Origin: Isochrysis galbana
Taxonomy: Eukaryota; Haptophyta; Isochrysidales; Isochrysidaceae
Assembly (NCBI GenBank): GCA_018136815.1
Contig: CM030934.1
Coordinates: 4,289,587 to 4,353,586 of the forward strand
Length of the DNA stretch: 64,000 bases
Direction: 5' to 3'
The number at the start of each line of letters is the position of its first letter. Position 1 is the first letter of the stretch. The position numbers and the translations under genes are program-made. The notes beneath the pieces are model-generated. The model worked only from the letters and a program-made list of their open reading frames with translations. It had not been told where the DNA came from and searched no databases. Shown here in pieces: positions 10,156 through 21,511 of this stretch.

Positions 10156-10860
10156 TCCAGGAGGGGGGGGGGGGCGAGGGAAGTATCTGAATGCCTAGTC
10201 TTTAGTCTACAAGGCTAGTAGAGGCTAGAGCTTCTCATTCAACAACGTTTTTTACAAACTACTATAAAACAGAGCTGGAAGGTGCTAGGGGGCTCATAGT
10301 GTCATAGCGGCATCAGGGGCATGGTCCACACACACCCTACACCGAGCAAAGGAGAAATCGCCAATTCTTGACCACCCGCAAGAGCCGTGCTTGAATCGCA
10401 CGCACTCGCCTCACAGCAGTGCGCTCCTGCGCTCCTCTCCCAGCTCCCAGCACACACTCACTCCGAGACATCGGGGACACTGGACACCAGACTCGACATC
10501 TTCCGCGGCCTCTTGCGTGCTGAGCGCTGGAGCCCGCCTCACCTTCATAGACACTGCCCCTGCGAGCCGCCACACACTCCGTACCCTTGCACAACCCGCG
10601 CTTCGGTCCATACCTCGGCACCTCGGACAACGCTTCAATGCTTCAATCCCGACCAGAAGCCAGAAGGTGGGCACGGGACAAGGGACAACTAGGCAAGTCC
10701 GTAAGTTATAAGTTTTGCCATTTTTTTTGAAATTTGGGTAGTCGAGTAAAATCAAAAAATGTGACCAAAATTTAGGTGGTTTCGCCTCGAAAAAAGAAAT
10801 TGGGCCGCGCGCGGTGCGCGGGGGGCGGGGGGGTGGGGGCGGGGCGCGGAGGGCGCATGC
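10156..10860. other. intergenic
   Basis: No gene recognised. It starts with a run of 11 G at about 10165. Bases 10700-10790 contain ATTTGGG, CAAAATTTAGG type words also seen near 37800 and 50710. Bases 10800-10855 are GC-rich. Confidence 0.4.
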
Positions 10861-11010
10861 ATGGCCCGCCCTCGACGCATCCAGATGGTAGAGGAGGAGG
10901 AGGAGACCACCGCGCCTGCTACCGCGCCTGCTACTGCGCCCGTTGACGCCGTTGGTTCTACTAGTCGTAAGCGGCGGCGAGAGAGAGATAGGAGAGACGG
11001 TTGTCTTTCT

Positions 11011-11019
<9 letters not shown>

Positions 11020-11042
<23 letters not shown>

Positions 11043-11052
11043 ATGATGATAC

Positions 11053-11096
<44 letters not shown>

Positions 11097-11110
11097 GGAG
11101 GAGGAGGATC
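11020..11110. repeat. GAC then GAT trinucleotide repeat
   Basis: About seven GAC/GAC-like units followed by about 14 GAT units and then GAG units. Depending on frame it would encode poly-Arg, poly-Asp or poly-Met. A short frame starting at 10861 (MARPRRIQMVEEEEETT) runs into it and may be a genuine N-terminus, but no splice join to the downstream frame could be fitted. Confidence 0.9.
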
Positions 11111-11190
11111 TCTTGGAGCAGGCTACACGCGAGGGGTGTGGCAGAGTGGCAGACAGATAAGGGAAGGGGGGGGGGGGACCGAGCCAACCG

Positions 11191-13050
11191 GTGCTGGCCA
11201 CCGTGCCCCTATCGTCATCACAAGCTTCAGCTTCGTCCTCACCGACGGTTGCGACGCCAGGGGGCTTCACATTTGGGCCGGCCCCGTCCGTTCCCATTTC
11301 GAAAGTGAGCCCTGTTTTCAGTGTCCAGCACGACAGAAACGACGAGTCCGAGTCCGAGTACAAATTAACGTCACCGCGGAGTCCGCGGTCGACCACCGGC
11401 GTTCCCACGCCACCCCATCAACCGAGAGCCATGGAGGAGCTGGCACAGCCGTCTCCTAGCCCCTCTCAAGTCGCCGAGTCTTCCGAATTCGAGTCCGAAT
11501 CCACCGTAATTTCAGCGGTCCATCCACCCGCTAGCCCGAGCCAAGTCCTCCGAAGAATGCTTCGCATTGCAGAACCACTTCGGCCACTACCCACACCTGC
11601 CGCTGCCGCAGAGCCACCACTCTGGCCTCAGCCTTCCCCGCAGCCGGCTTCTACGACAGCCACGTCCCTTCTTTCGCCGGCGCCGACCCCGCCGACGACA
11701 GATTGCAACGAAGTCGATGCCTGGCCCGATTCCTCTTCCGACGTGACCATGGAGAGTGACCACAACTCCCTTGCACGTCGAGGAACGGCCGCCTCCCAAA
11801 CCGAGCTTCTACGCCCATTGAGCCAGCCCAACCGAGTCTCTAAGCCATGCCCTTCACGCCTCTCACCGGTGGTGTCGCGGCCGCGGCGTCCGTCGCCGCA
11901 ATCCGACACCCCACCTCTCCGAGTTCGTTCGTCGATCCCGTCCTCCGAGCCCGTCTCCACGTCGTCGATATCCGAGTCTTCTTTCATTCGTCCTACGTCG
12001 CCGCAGCCACCGGTTGCAGCCTCCAAGCACTGCCTGCCTCTCGATACCACTGCCACCGCCATCATGCGCGTGGCAGCGATCAATGCGTCCGCGATCCAAT
12101 CCTTCGATTCCTCTCGAAACAACTCCGATGTCGGCACCCGTGATGATACCCCGTCACCCGCTCTCCTCCACGCTCTCGCATCTCTTCGTGCACGAGCGAG
12201 CGGCTCTACGGTGGTATTACCTCGGCACCTCACGGAGGCAGCCCAAGAGCTTCGCCCCAGTCGCCTGCCACCACCTCCCACAAGCCTCCTCCCGCACTTC
12301 CGCGCCCTCCGTGCGTCATGCGTCGTGCGTCGATCACCATGCCCGTATTCCCCCCCGAGGAAAGCTCCATGAGCTCCCCGCAAGAACCGCATTCCGCGCT
12401 AGCTGCCGGCGCGCCCTCGCAGGCAATCACCAAGAGTGAGATGAGCCCTGCGCTGACAGCCATGGGCTAGTACTTTGTCTTCCTCGCCAAGCGACTCGGT
12501 CACCGCACCTACGAGGAGATCCGCAGCCCAGGCCTCAAGTTCTGCGAACACATGGGGGAGGGCATGAGCGGCGCCATCCTGGCGATGCTGCTCGCCACAG
12601 CCTCCGGTATGGGCCGTGGATGTGGAGACTTCCCACTTCCGCGTGGATTTGGCCAAGGAACGCTACCCGTCGATGTGGGCACTCATCGAGCCATACATGG
12701 GCCGTTGGTGCAAGGCAAACCTCATGCTCGTCGGCGACTACTCCGACGAGTACGACAAGATCCCAAAGACCAACTGCATTGGAGACGAGGCCGCCGTCGC
12801 GTACCTCTGCATGGAATACATCACGGCGGTCGCGTACGCTGAAACGAGTCCCATGGTGCAAGTGCGCCGAGCAGCTGGCAAACTCTATATGGAGAACAAG
12901 AAGGCCGTCCTCGCACGCATCACGGACCTCGCCACCCAAGATCAGCCAAGCGACATCGTCGCCTGCCAGCAGAACGACAACATCGACAATAGGATCGAGG
13001 ATGAGGGGTGCGAGAAAAAGACGAAAAAGAAGAAAACTCAGCCTGCGTAG
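11191..13050 (+). pseudogene. decayed ORF of unknown function, full-length copy
   Basis: The first part (11191-12372) is a Ser/Pro/Thr-rich, probably disordered frame; the first ATG inside it begins MEELAQPSPSPSQ. After a frame change the sequence reads SEMSPALTAMG, an in-frame TAG at 12469-12471, then YFVFLAKRLGHRTYEEI. A further frame change near 12605 leads into VDVETSHFRVDLAKERYP and a compact ending with DEAAVAYLCMEYITAVAYA, AAGKLYMENKKAVLARI and a Lys-rich tail KKTKKKKTQPA. I do not recognise the domain. The last 120 residues recur at 56.4-56.7 kb, so this is a multicopy sequence, probably carried by a mobile element. The stop and frame changes argue for decay, but introns could explain some of them. 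Confidence 0.55.
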
Positions 13051-13606
13051 CGTGTGTGTGTGTGTGTGGGGGGGGGCTAACACGTGAAAATGCACTGAAA
13101 GGTATGCAGTCTAATGGTTGGAATATTGATCTGCTCAAACTACCTCCATCCTGGAGGGCATGAGCGGCGATGCTGCTCGTCACAGCTTGACTGAAACTAG
13201 TCGTGGAATGCTTTCTGATGCCCACAATTGACGGAACGACACCTTGTGTGATGTGTGAGTGTGAGAGATGAGAGATGAGAGATAGCACAACGCGCGTGCT
13301 CCCTCCGCTCCTCCGCTAGTCGCCAGCCTCTCACTCCGCCCGTTTACTATTGTAAACGGGCCTCCGAGGGCGGCCTCCGTATGACCCTCGCTCGATGGTC
13401 GCCCCCGACCCAGAGTCCAGACTGCTTGTCACCCCCAATTTTGTTTCACTTGAGAGAGAGCCCCTTCCCCGGTCCTCCTTTTCTAAGAATACTACGAGTA
13501 TCCCCCCCCCCCCCCCGTCCATGGTAACTCTGTCCACATCAATCTCAAGCTCTCCCTCCTAGCCCCCCATTATGATCTCATTAGGCCACGTCAACCGCGA
13601 CGCGAG
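13051..13606. other. intergenic with repeat-family ends
   Basis: No gene recognised. CACAATTGACGGAACGACACC at about 13227-13247 matches 62752-62772. A direct echo of the 12560 region (GAGGGCATGAGCGGC) occurs at 13156. An inverted CCCGTTTAC/GTAAACGGG lies at 13338-13361. C-run at 13501-13516. Confidence 0.5.
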
Positions 13607-15021
13607 ATGCCGCGCAGCACCGCCCTGCTCTGCCTGCTACTCTCCGCGCCCGCGGCGGCGCAATTCGGTAGGCGCAACCGGCAGCAGGCGGAGGCGCAGG
13701 CCGCTGCTCCCTCCGATGTCGACCTCGCGATGGCTGGATGGGAGCAGCTTGGCAGGAACCCCGAAAGGATGGCCGAGGTGATGGAAGGTCTGAAGGTCAG
13801 CGAGAGAGGAGTGGGGGGCGGGGTTGGGGAGGAGGGGGAGAGGAAGGGAGGGGGAAGGAGAGGTGTACAAGGCGAGCGAGAGAATGCGAGGGCGAGGGCG
13901 AGGGGGCGAGGGCGAGGGGGCGAGGGGGCAAAGGCGAAGGCGAGAACAAGGGGGCGGGGGCGAGGGGACGGGGGAGGGCGAGGGCAAACACGAGGGCGAG
14001 GGACAGGCACAGGAATCGACACACGGACAGGGACCGTGTTCGCGGGCGGAAACAGGATCAATGATATGGAGAGGGACAGGCAGGGAGGTGTATGGAGGAA
14101 GAAGGGGGGGGGGAGCAGGTTGGGAAGTTGGTTTAGGGGGCGAGAGCGAGATTGCAGTGGATCGAAAAGATAGGCCTCGATTTTAGCGCACCACGCGAGT
14201 GCAAATTTATACCCGTGTGAATAGTAGCGGGCTTGCCATCGAGAGCTTTTAACCTGCCTCACGCCGTGCCCCTATCAATCTGCAGGACCCTGAGGTGATG
14301 GCTAAGGCGCAAGAAATGCTCAAGGATCCGCAGTATATGGCAGCCGCCAAGGCCAAGCTCGCTGAGCTAGAGGCGAAGGCGAAGGCGCGAGGTCTTCTTG
14401 ACGAGAACGGCATGCCAGTTCAAGGTGCCGCAACAGCCGCTGCTATGGGCAACCTGGGCGGCATGGGCCAGGGCGCTTTCGGAGGTGCTGCTGGCGTTGC
14501 TGAGGCTGCAGATTGGGAAATCGAGAACATCGCCCGCCACAAGGCTGGCCAGCTCAACACAGCTGAGCTCGGCATGGCGCAGCTTCGCGGAGCGATGCAG
14601 GTAAGCTCACTCTACTGCCTTTCTGATTGGATGAGCTTCATGAAGCTACTCCTATCTCTCTGCCACCCTTTCTTTTTGGCCCTATCCACAGGACCCGGCT
14701 GCTATGAAGAACATGATGGAGATGCTGAAAGACCCCAGTACCCGTGCTGAGGTGGAGGCTATGATGAACGACCCAGGATTCAAGGCGCAGGCCCAGCAAA
14801 TGATGGCCGGCATAAAGGACAAAATGGCCCAGGTCACTCCCGAGCAGATGGCGGCCGTTGCCCGATCGATGGGCATGGAGGCGACGCCAGAACAAATGGC
14901 GCAGGCTAAGGCGCAGATGGCGGCCATGGGAGGAATGGGCGGCATGGGTGGCATGTCCGAGCTTGAGCGTCTTCGTGCCGAGAACGCTGCCATGCGGAGC
15001 CAATTCAAGAACGAGCTCTGA
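13607..15021 (+). CDS. secretory STI1/DP-repeat protein, three exons
   Basis: Model: exons 13607-13795, 14286-14600, 14692-15021; 277 residues, both introns phase 0 with clean signals (AAG|GTCAGC...CTGCAG|GAC; CAG|GTAAGC...CCACAG|GAC). The N-terminus MPRSTALLCLLLSAPAAAQF is a textbook signal peptide, which in an alga with secondary plastids may also be the first part of a plastid leader. Two helical DP repeats follow, DPEVMAKAQEMLKDPQYM and DPAAMKNMMEMLKDPSTR, like the STI1 (Hop/Tic40/Hip C-terminal) chaperone-binding modules. Next come a Met-rich helical tail (MAGIKDKMAQVTPEQMAA), a GGMGG stretch and a short coiled coil. A co-chaperone role in the ER or plastid is inference. Each of exons 2 and 3 starts exactly with a DP repeat. 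Confidence 0.75.
13797..14160. repeat. GA/GGGCGA-rich intron sequence
   Basis: Intron 1 of the STI1 gene is filled with GGGCGAGGGCGA-type repeats. Frames across it on both strands are long but repetitive and are not genes. Confidence 0.85.
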
Positions 15022-15590
15022 GGCGGTCTTGTGGTGTCGAGCAGCTGAGATTTCCTAATGACTTTTCGCAATCCGTGATGCAGCCAGAGAAGCCGATGAG
15101 CGTGGCGCTTCCCTGATGATGAAATTAGGGATGGTGCAGCTCAAGTGCATGCAACAGGGAGCTTGGAGCTTGACGTGAGCACATATGATTCAAAAGCAAG
15201 CAGGCGCTCCCGCCCATGCTGGCATACACCTTCATGGATGAAACACTCGATTGCCGTGGAATGCCAACTCTTGGGAAATCTCGGGCTGATGCTCTCTGCA
15301 ACTTCCGCGTGTACCATGGCTAGCGGGGATGTGGTGTTATGTCAATAGTACTTCTACGTGATATGCGCCGTCTCGTCGTCGACACACAAGTATAGCAGAT
15401 ATATTTGTTGCGGCTTGTGCACAGTTGCCCCTAGCATCGTCCGACGCTCTGAGTAGTTGAAGTAGGACGCGACGTTTCCCCTCATTGGCGATGCGCCCCC
15501 CTTCCCCCCCATATGAGCAACACACCACCGACCTCTTGCCCTCTGCTTCAGCGGTACCGCTAAAGAAACTTCTTAATATTCTCGCCACAA
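15022..15590. other. intergenic
   Basis: No gene recognised. It presumably contains the 3' untranslated region of the STI1-repeat gene. Confidence 0.4.
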
Positions 15591-16100
15591 CTAAGTTTAT
15601 ACTTAGTTCAGCATGGGGGGGCGCCTCGCGTCCCCCCTCTCAGGCACCAATTCCCCTCCGGGGGGCCTGTCGGTCAACCCCAAGCTCTGCCTTCTGGCAT
15701 GAGCAGGGCATTCATCACAACAACCCAGACCCCCAGTGGGCGCGGGTCGCGAGCCGCACTCCCAGGCCCGCATGGGCCTGCTCTCGTACTGACTCCCCCC
15801 CCACCCCTGGTCGCCAGGCAGACAGGGGCCTCTGGGTGGCACCCAAGGCCAGCGAGGCGAGCGAGGGAGAGGCAGGGGGGGCCAGGGGCTGAGCCCCAGC
15901 CTCCACTGCCCCCTGAGCTGCCCTTGCTGGCCCCCTGGGTGCCCCTGAAGGACCTCTGAGAGCAGGCCGTGGCGCGCCGCATGGCGACGCGCCGCAGGGA
16001 GAGAGGTGGAAGAGAGCGAAGCGAGGGAGAGGGGGGGATTTGCACCCCCCCCGATGGAGTGTGGTGAGAAACGAGACCCGTTTGCGTTAGCAAACGGGCG
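15591..16100 (-). repeat. interspersed repeat, TATAAACTTAGT-end family
   Basis: The left edge TTTATACTTAGTTCAGCATGG and the inner blocks (CAGGGGCTGAGCCCCAGCC, GAGCTGCCCTTGCTGG, GCGAGGGAGAGGCAGG) are the reverse complement of blocks at 31300-32090 and 45640-46140. The element has no recognisable protein; frames across it are incidental. Confidence 0.7.
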
Positions 16101-16241
16101 GAGAGGGGCGGCTGGCGACAGGAGGAAGATGAGGAGGGGGAGACTCAAGACGCCTACGGGAACCAAGGTGGCAGGTATCTCGAGGCGCAGTCTTTAAAAA
16201 AAAATACACCTGAAGATTCAGACCACCGCTGGTTTAAGGGT

Positions 16242-16898
16242 GTGATCTCGCATGTGCCGGACGCCCGTCAGCGCGGAGGTTGGGTGATTACGTATGACGA
16301 TGGCACGACGTTAGGTGTGTTTGATGAACAGGAGATGCGACGGGCAATCGACGCAACTGCTTTGCCTGAATGGTCATTGCTTGTGCAGCAGGTACGAGGC
16401 GCTTTTCAGTATCTCGAAGATCGGCTCAATGATCAGTGTGCCTCTCCATATCACTGCGGAGAGCAGCACCGGCGCACCGGGCTCTTGCGTGCATTCAACC
16501 CCGCCTTTGCCAATAACAAGGTGGATGCAATTTGGGTGCATCGGCTGGTCGAGATCCCTGCATTTGGCCATTTACCTTCCGTGCGACAAAGGTTGCTGGA
16601 TGAGCTTCCCGCGTACCTGGCCGCCTGTGATGGGACTACGATCGATCATTCGGAGGTCCCAACGTTCACACGGGAAGTTCTTGCTTGGTGGTCATCCAAC
16701 CACACCAAGTTCCCCACGTGGGCGAAAGCAGCAAGGATTGCGTTCAGCATGACTCCTAATTCGGCTGCGTGTGAGAGAGTGTTTTCATTGCTTGCCAAGA
16801 TGTTTGGGCCCGATCGCTCGTCTTCTTTGGCGGACCAACTTTCGGCGGCGTTGATGTTGCGTTACAACAACAACCAACGTGACAAAGTCCCAATGTGA
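16242..16898 (+). pseudogene. hAT transposase C-terminal part
   Basis: Open frame of about 218 residues; no ATG near the start, and it stays open into 16180. The last third reads KFPTWAKAARIAFSMTPNSA, AACERVFSLLAKMFG and SSSLADQLSAALMLRYN. This is the hAT-family dimerisation domain (S/N-x-x-x-E-R-x-F-S followed by L-x-x-x-M-x-R-x-N). The first 50 residues (KGVISHV, GGWVITYDDGTTLG) resemble a Tudor/chromo-like barrel with a Y-x-DGT strand. The RNase-H-like catalytic core is not present, so this is a deletion derivative or a distal exon. No terminal inverted repeats were identified. Confidence 0.75.
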
Positions 16899-17994
16899 AT
16901 GAGAATAAGTGTGTCGTTTGTAGTTTGTAGTGTTACCGTGTTGTATGTAGTATTGTGTGATGTGAATGCCTCAATGACGAACAAACATCTATTAGCACAG
17001 GCCTATACTACTACTAATGGTGCACGGGGTGGGGACCGTCGGACCGTCGGGCACGCAATGCGCGAGTACGCCGGCAGTTTTTTTGCGTCCCTAAGGGAAA
17101 CGTGCTGCGGACTGCGGACGTACTTGCCGCACGACAACTTGCGAAAAGAATTATCACAAGTTTGGGTCATCGGCTTCAAGAATCCCGCAAGTTCGGCCGA
17201 CAAGTTTGGGCGACTTTTGCTAAAAGGATTGACCTGGGCCTAGCGATGGCGGAGATGATGGTGGGGGGACCGCAGAGAGATCAGGAGGCGAGGAAAGGGA
17301 AAGGGAGGGCATCACCTCCCACTGCGAGGGTGGTGGGGGATGTCCGTCCGGAGAGGAGAAAGGGGGCAGGGCAGGCATGGTGCCCGACTCTGCAGAGGTG
17401 GGGGTGACCCCCATTGAGACGTCCTCAAGCCCGCCTGCCCGCCTTCCTCTGCTGACGGGCCTCAGCCCGTCAGCGTCTCCGAAGTCGCCTCCTCAGCCGC
17501 GCCTGCCGCCGGCTTGCCACCCTCCTCATTGCCCTCAGGCCCCATGGGCCATCCTAATTCGTCAGACGGGGCTGCAGGCAGCTATGAGGCGAGCTTGAGT
17601 TTCGCTTTTCTTCCTTGTGACTGTGACGCACGCTTCACGCTTGGTGCGTATAAGGCACGGGGTGTCCGATGGTGCGAGTGGGGGTGGGGGGGGCTGGGGC
17701 CCAAAGGGCATCGAATATCGAATATGTGTAAATGGGTGATTATTTCTGGGGTTCTACCGCTTTGCTACTTTGGCTTATTTCCTCAATCCTCAATCCTGAC
17801 TTTTTCATTTTTACACCCTTAGAAGTTAAAATAGTGTTTGAACGGGTTGAATAGCGTCCTACAGTTGGATTTTATGCCGGTTTCTCAAGCCAGTTTCGCT
17901 GTCATCCCCAGCGCACCACATGGAGGCAAAAGGCTACTTACTCCCTTGAGCGCGAATGCTCTCAATTTCCCGCGATTCAAAAAGTTTCCGGCTT
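16899..17994. other. intergenic, possible hAT 3' flank
   Basis: No gene recognised. Bases 17020-17060 contain a short GGACCGTC duplication. Bases 17240-17560 are GC-rich with frames on both strands but no motif. Bases 17700-17860 are AT-richer. Confidence 0.4.
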
Positions 17995-18873
17995 CTATTT
18001 CCCGCTATTCAAGTGTTCTCGCTCGTAAAGAGTGCACTTGGACGTTGCAAGGGCTGCCGCCTCCGCACGCAGAGTGCCTGCATTGAGCACGTGACCGAGT
18101 AATTTCCGCCGCTTCGAGGCATCGCGCAACTGTAAACTACAGCGCACTCTGCCAAAGCTGGTGACAGCACTGAATGCACCCTCATCACTTCTATCCGGCT
18201 GGTGCAACAAACCCTGCCACCACTCTGGAGCCGTCAGTGGCGAATGCGTGGACAGGACCTGGTGAGGAACGTGCCCAAATGGCGCAAACAAGGCGTCCCC
18301 TGAGTGGAGGTCGGCGTGCTCGCCTCCGAACTCAAAGGTGCAGGTCGCGCCCAGCGAGACAGCCACGCCCAACCCATCCAGATTCTTGTCAACATGTTGC
18401 TTCAGAGACCCCCCGTGGCGGTAAAGAAGAGATACCAGGGAGTCATAGTTGACCGAGTCGAGCTGCTCGGCAAGTCTCGCTGTCTCCTCGGGGCTCAGCC
18501 GCTCGGGTGGGGCTGTGCGTATGTGCCGAGCCGTCTGCTGCGCCAGCGCATGCGCCCACTCCAACACGGGCACAGGCTCAGCGTTGGCATTGGTCTCGTC
18601 GGTGAACGGGTGCTGCCACACGCACAAGGGCCACGGCCTGTCCGGCGGCTGGTGCTCGCTACTCGCAAGACGTTCCCACTCATAGCTGCCTTGTGCAGCT
18701 CGGCAGAGGTCGGCGTAGAGTCGCAGCTGCTCCGTCGGGCCGAGCGCCGAGCGGATGAGCAAGGCCGCCCCGTCTTGTGTGACTCCCGCATGCAGAGCCT
18801 CGACTGGTCTGAGAACCTCGAGTCTCGAGCCGATGCAGCTGCATGCAATGAGCGAGAGCGCGGCGGCAAGCAT
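17995..18873 (-). CDS. AlkB-like 2OG-Fe(II) oxygenase
   Basis: Single exon, 292 residues, from an ATG giving MLAAALSLIACSCIGSRLEV, a likely signal peptide or membrane anchor. The core reads DSVNYDSLVSLLYRHGGSLK then QHVDKN (iron ligands H160, D162). It continues with VAVSLGATCTFEFGG, the SGDALFAPFGHVPHQV strand with distal H204, and RVRCSLQLR, which is the R-x5-R signature (R244, R250) of AlkB-family dioxygenases. AlkB relatives demethylate nucleic acids or hydroxylate protein side chains. The putative leader would argue against a nuclear DNA-repair role, but that is inference. The substrate is unknown. Confidence 0.75.
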   Translation of the reverse strand: MLAAALSLIACSCIGSRLEVLRPVEALHAGVTQDGAALLIRSALGPTEQLRLYADLCRAAQGSYEWERLASSEHQPPDRPWPLCVWQHPFTDETNANAEPVPVLEWAHALAQQTARHIRTAPPERLSPEETARLAEQLDSVNYDSLVSLLYRHGGSLKQHVDKNLDGLGVAVSLGATCTFEFGGEHADLHSGDALFAPFGHVPHQVLSTHSPLTAPEWWQGLLHQPDRSDEGAFSAVTSFGRVRCSLQLRDASKRRKLLGHVLNAGTLRAEAAALATSKCTLYEREHLNSGK

Positions 18874-19756
18874 TGTTGCCGCCCCGGCTGGCTCGCTGGC
18901 TCTCCTAAAAACAGACTCCTTTCTCTCCTCTGTGTACGAGAGAATATTGTGTGAGACTTTCCACTTCGTTCTCCGTTCTTCTGTCCCTCTCCCCTCTCCT
19001 GCAGCAGCAGAAGCAGGAGCACAAAAAGCTCAGGAGCATCAACACCTGCAGCCACCGCCACGTCTATTCATCTGGAGGCATGAGCTTCTTGGATCGGCCC
19101 CATTTCTATTAGGCACTATAAAATCTTACCCTTTGGTTTCTAGAAGGTGCTCAAACTGCAGGAAAGCCTCCTCATGTAGAGAGCTCGGCCGGCATGTGCT
19201 TATTTTTTCAGTTGAAGCTCGTTGTGACTCGCAATGTATTTTTTTACATATGTGCGCGCGACATCGCGAGCCTCGTGCATCAGCCCCGACATGGAGAACG
19301 GGCTCTGAGTCACTCAACGCGCTTTGGCTTTGACACCCAACATCCACACGAGCTGCAAGCCCCCGAAGCTGCACACATCCCCGCTTCTTGCTTCTTGCAC
19401 ACTCCCTTCTTGAGATTGCCACAAGTATCACAACAAAGGAACAAAGGAACCCATTCCCAGGGCACGGAACATGTTGACAAGAGCACACTAGATGGCATGC
19501 CGCAAGTGATGCGCGGCGAGCTCGCTCTCGCTCTCGAAGATCGTCGGCCTTGTCGCGGGCCTGCATGGTGTAGTTAGTGCCCTTTGTTTGGGCATCTCTG
19601 GGCGCGAGGGAGGCTTGGGCTTGGCCGTGGGAGCCATGGGGAACGTTGCGGGCCGCTTCACGAAGCGGGCCGTTCTACGAGGCTCATGCCTCTGGAGTAG
19701 AGGTCGGGTAGGTAGTAGTTGGTAGTGGCGACGGGCGGTCGGGAGGGTGGCGGCCG
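18874..19756. other. intergenic between divergent genes
   Basis: Lies between the AlkB-like gene (minus) and the GFA gene (plus), so it probably holds both promoters. A TC-rich patch occurs at 18918-19010. No further gene recognised; the frames at 19126-19844 lack motifs. Confidence 0.4.
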
Positions 19757-20949
19757 ATGGCGTCTGACGGTTGTACGCTCTCGCTGCGCCTCTCGTGCCA
19801 TTGTGGCGCTTGCACGACGGAGGTGCGTGTGCTGCAGGGCTCACATCCGGTCCGCTGCTTCTGCACTCACTGCCGCCACTTCCACGCCGCCGCCTTCGCC
19901 AGCCTGCTGCCGGTGGTGCCCGATGGGCGGCTGGCGCTTGGCCTTGGCGCTGCCAGCTCCGTCAACTACTCTTGCGGCGCTCTGGGGCGAGTACAGCGGT
20001 ACTTTTGCGCGAGATGCTACTCAAATCTTGCTACCATTGCGCTCGGTACCGCACACGCCACCTCCAACACCTTCCTCAATATGGGAGCGCTCGAAGACGG
20101 AGATGTGGCACCAGAGATTGCAATGGGATGGGCACGACGCTTCGAGGCATGGGCGGAGAGCGAGCGCCCGCGCTGGCTCACAGCACGGCCATGGCCTTCG
20201 GTTGAGATGGGTGGACGTTTTTCACGGCCACCGCTTCCACCCGACGGCCGCGTGGCCGCCCTCACTGGACGTTGCGCATGCGGCGGCTGCGCTTACCAAG
20301 CAGATTGTGGCGAGGAGTTCCAGCTGCAGCACTGCTACTGCCGTCTCTGCCGTAAGATGTCTGGATCTGCATTCCAGACCTGGATTCCGGTACGTGACGC
20401 CCGACGCCCATGCATTTTTCAGCTGTTGTATGCTCTCTCCCATTTACACAAACCAGCACGTCAACTTTCATTGTGTGGTCATCCCAGGTGCGCCATGACA
20501 AGTTTAGATGGTTGCCAAGCTCCCGCGTCCGTCTGATCCGAACGACGCCCCATGGCCAACGTCACGTCTGCTCGGAGTGCGGCGGCATCCTCACCATAAT
20601 CTATGACTCGCAGCCCAGTGCAGTATGGATAGCTGCAGGTACGTGGAGGAGGGCCCTTGCAGCTTGCAAGATATTGGGAATTTTGAGTGTGTGCGTGCAA
20701 CGCCATGCCAGACGACTGCCGATCTGAGATAGACTGGTCGACCAATTATGCATGAGGTGACTCAATGCCGTCAATACCTCTCATTCCTCTCGCAAAATGT
20801 ATGTTGCACTAGGTATGGTTGACGATGTCACGTGGCCCGCCGACCTAGGCTCTGCATTGCGTCGCACCATACACATATGCTGCTCCTTCATGCCGGTATG
20901 GTACGTGCTCCCAGAAGACGGGATGCCGCGTATCCCATCTGCGGGCTGA
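19757..20949 (+). CDS. tandem GFA/CENP-V-domain protein, three exons
   Basis: Model: exons 19757-20389, 20488-20638, 20813-20949 (introns phase 0 and phase 1; CCG|GTACGT...CCCAG|GTG and GCAG|GTACGT...CACTAG|GTATG); 306 residues. Domain 1 has SCHCGACTTEV, RCFCTHCRHFH and YFCARCYSNL. Domain 2 has GRCACGGCAYQ, HCYCRLCRKMSGSAF, HVCSECGGILTI and the closing MVDDVTWP, MPVWYVLPEDGMPRI. Both show the Cys pattern of the glutathione-dependent formaldehyde-activating (GFA, Mss4-like) zinc fold, which binds Zn through CxxC pairs. The third exon is needed to complete the second domain, which supports the model. Role: probably small-molecule (formaldehyde/glutathione) chemistry, unproven for this family. 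Confidence 0.85.
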
Positions 20950-21511
20950 TGCATTTCGCCGCTCCTCTTTTTCTGCATCTATTGTGGGCAGTCCTGCCGG
21001 ATGCCCTACGCCCATCCGCTCGAACAGATTCCCGCTGCCGTCTCCGCGCCTCTTCTTGCCTCTTAGACCTCAGCCCAGAACCATAGACAATCATATACCT
21101 CGTGGCCATTTGCAATGGCAGGACCGTCCATCTTGCCAACAGCCTAAATACAAATGATGTGATTATTTCTGCTTCCAAGTTGCCGCAGTAGGGCGTCCTC
21201 GTCTAGAGAAAGGGATTTCGGATTTTGAGAGACCGTCGCATTTGCTTCACTCTGAAAGCTCTCCCCGTTCAGTCATCTATTGTTGTAACCGTGATGGTTG
21301 AAATAGTCAATCTTTCTACTCACCGCTACCAGCCGTGGCAACTGCCCCTTCTCGCAATTCGCAAGCCGCAGTTGTCTCTGTCCCGCCGTTGCGATCTGCC
21401 TTCGAACGGTCCAGGCCTATCATCAGACTTGGGCTCCACCTGGACTCCCGAACATGGGAGCCGTGTTTGGGCTTGTTTCTGGGTTCTGGGCGCCCGAGGG
21501 CTATGCTCATG
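20950..21511. other. intergenic
   Basis: No gene recognised between the GFA gene and the zinc-finger fragment. Confidence 0.4.
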
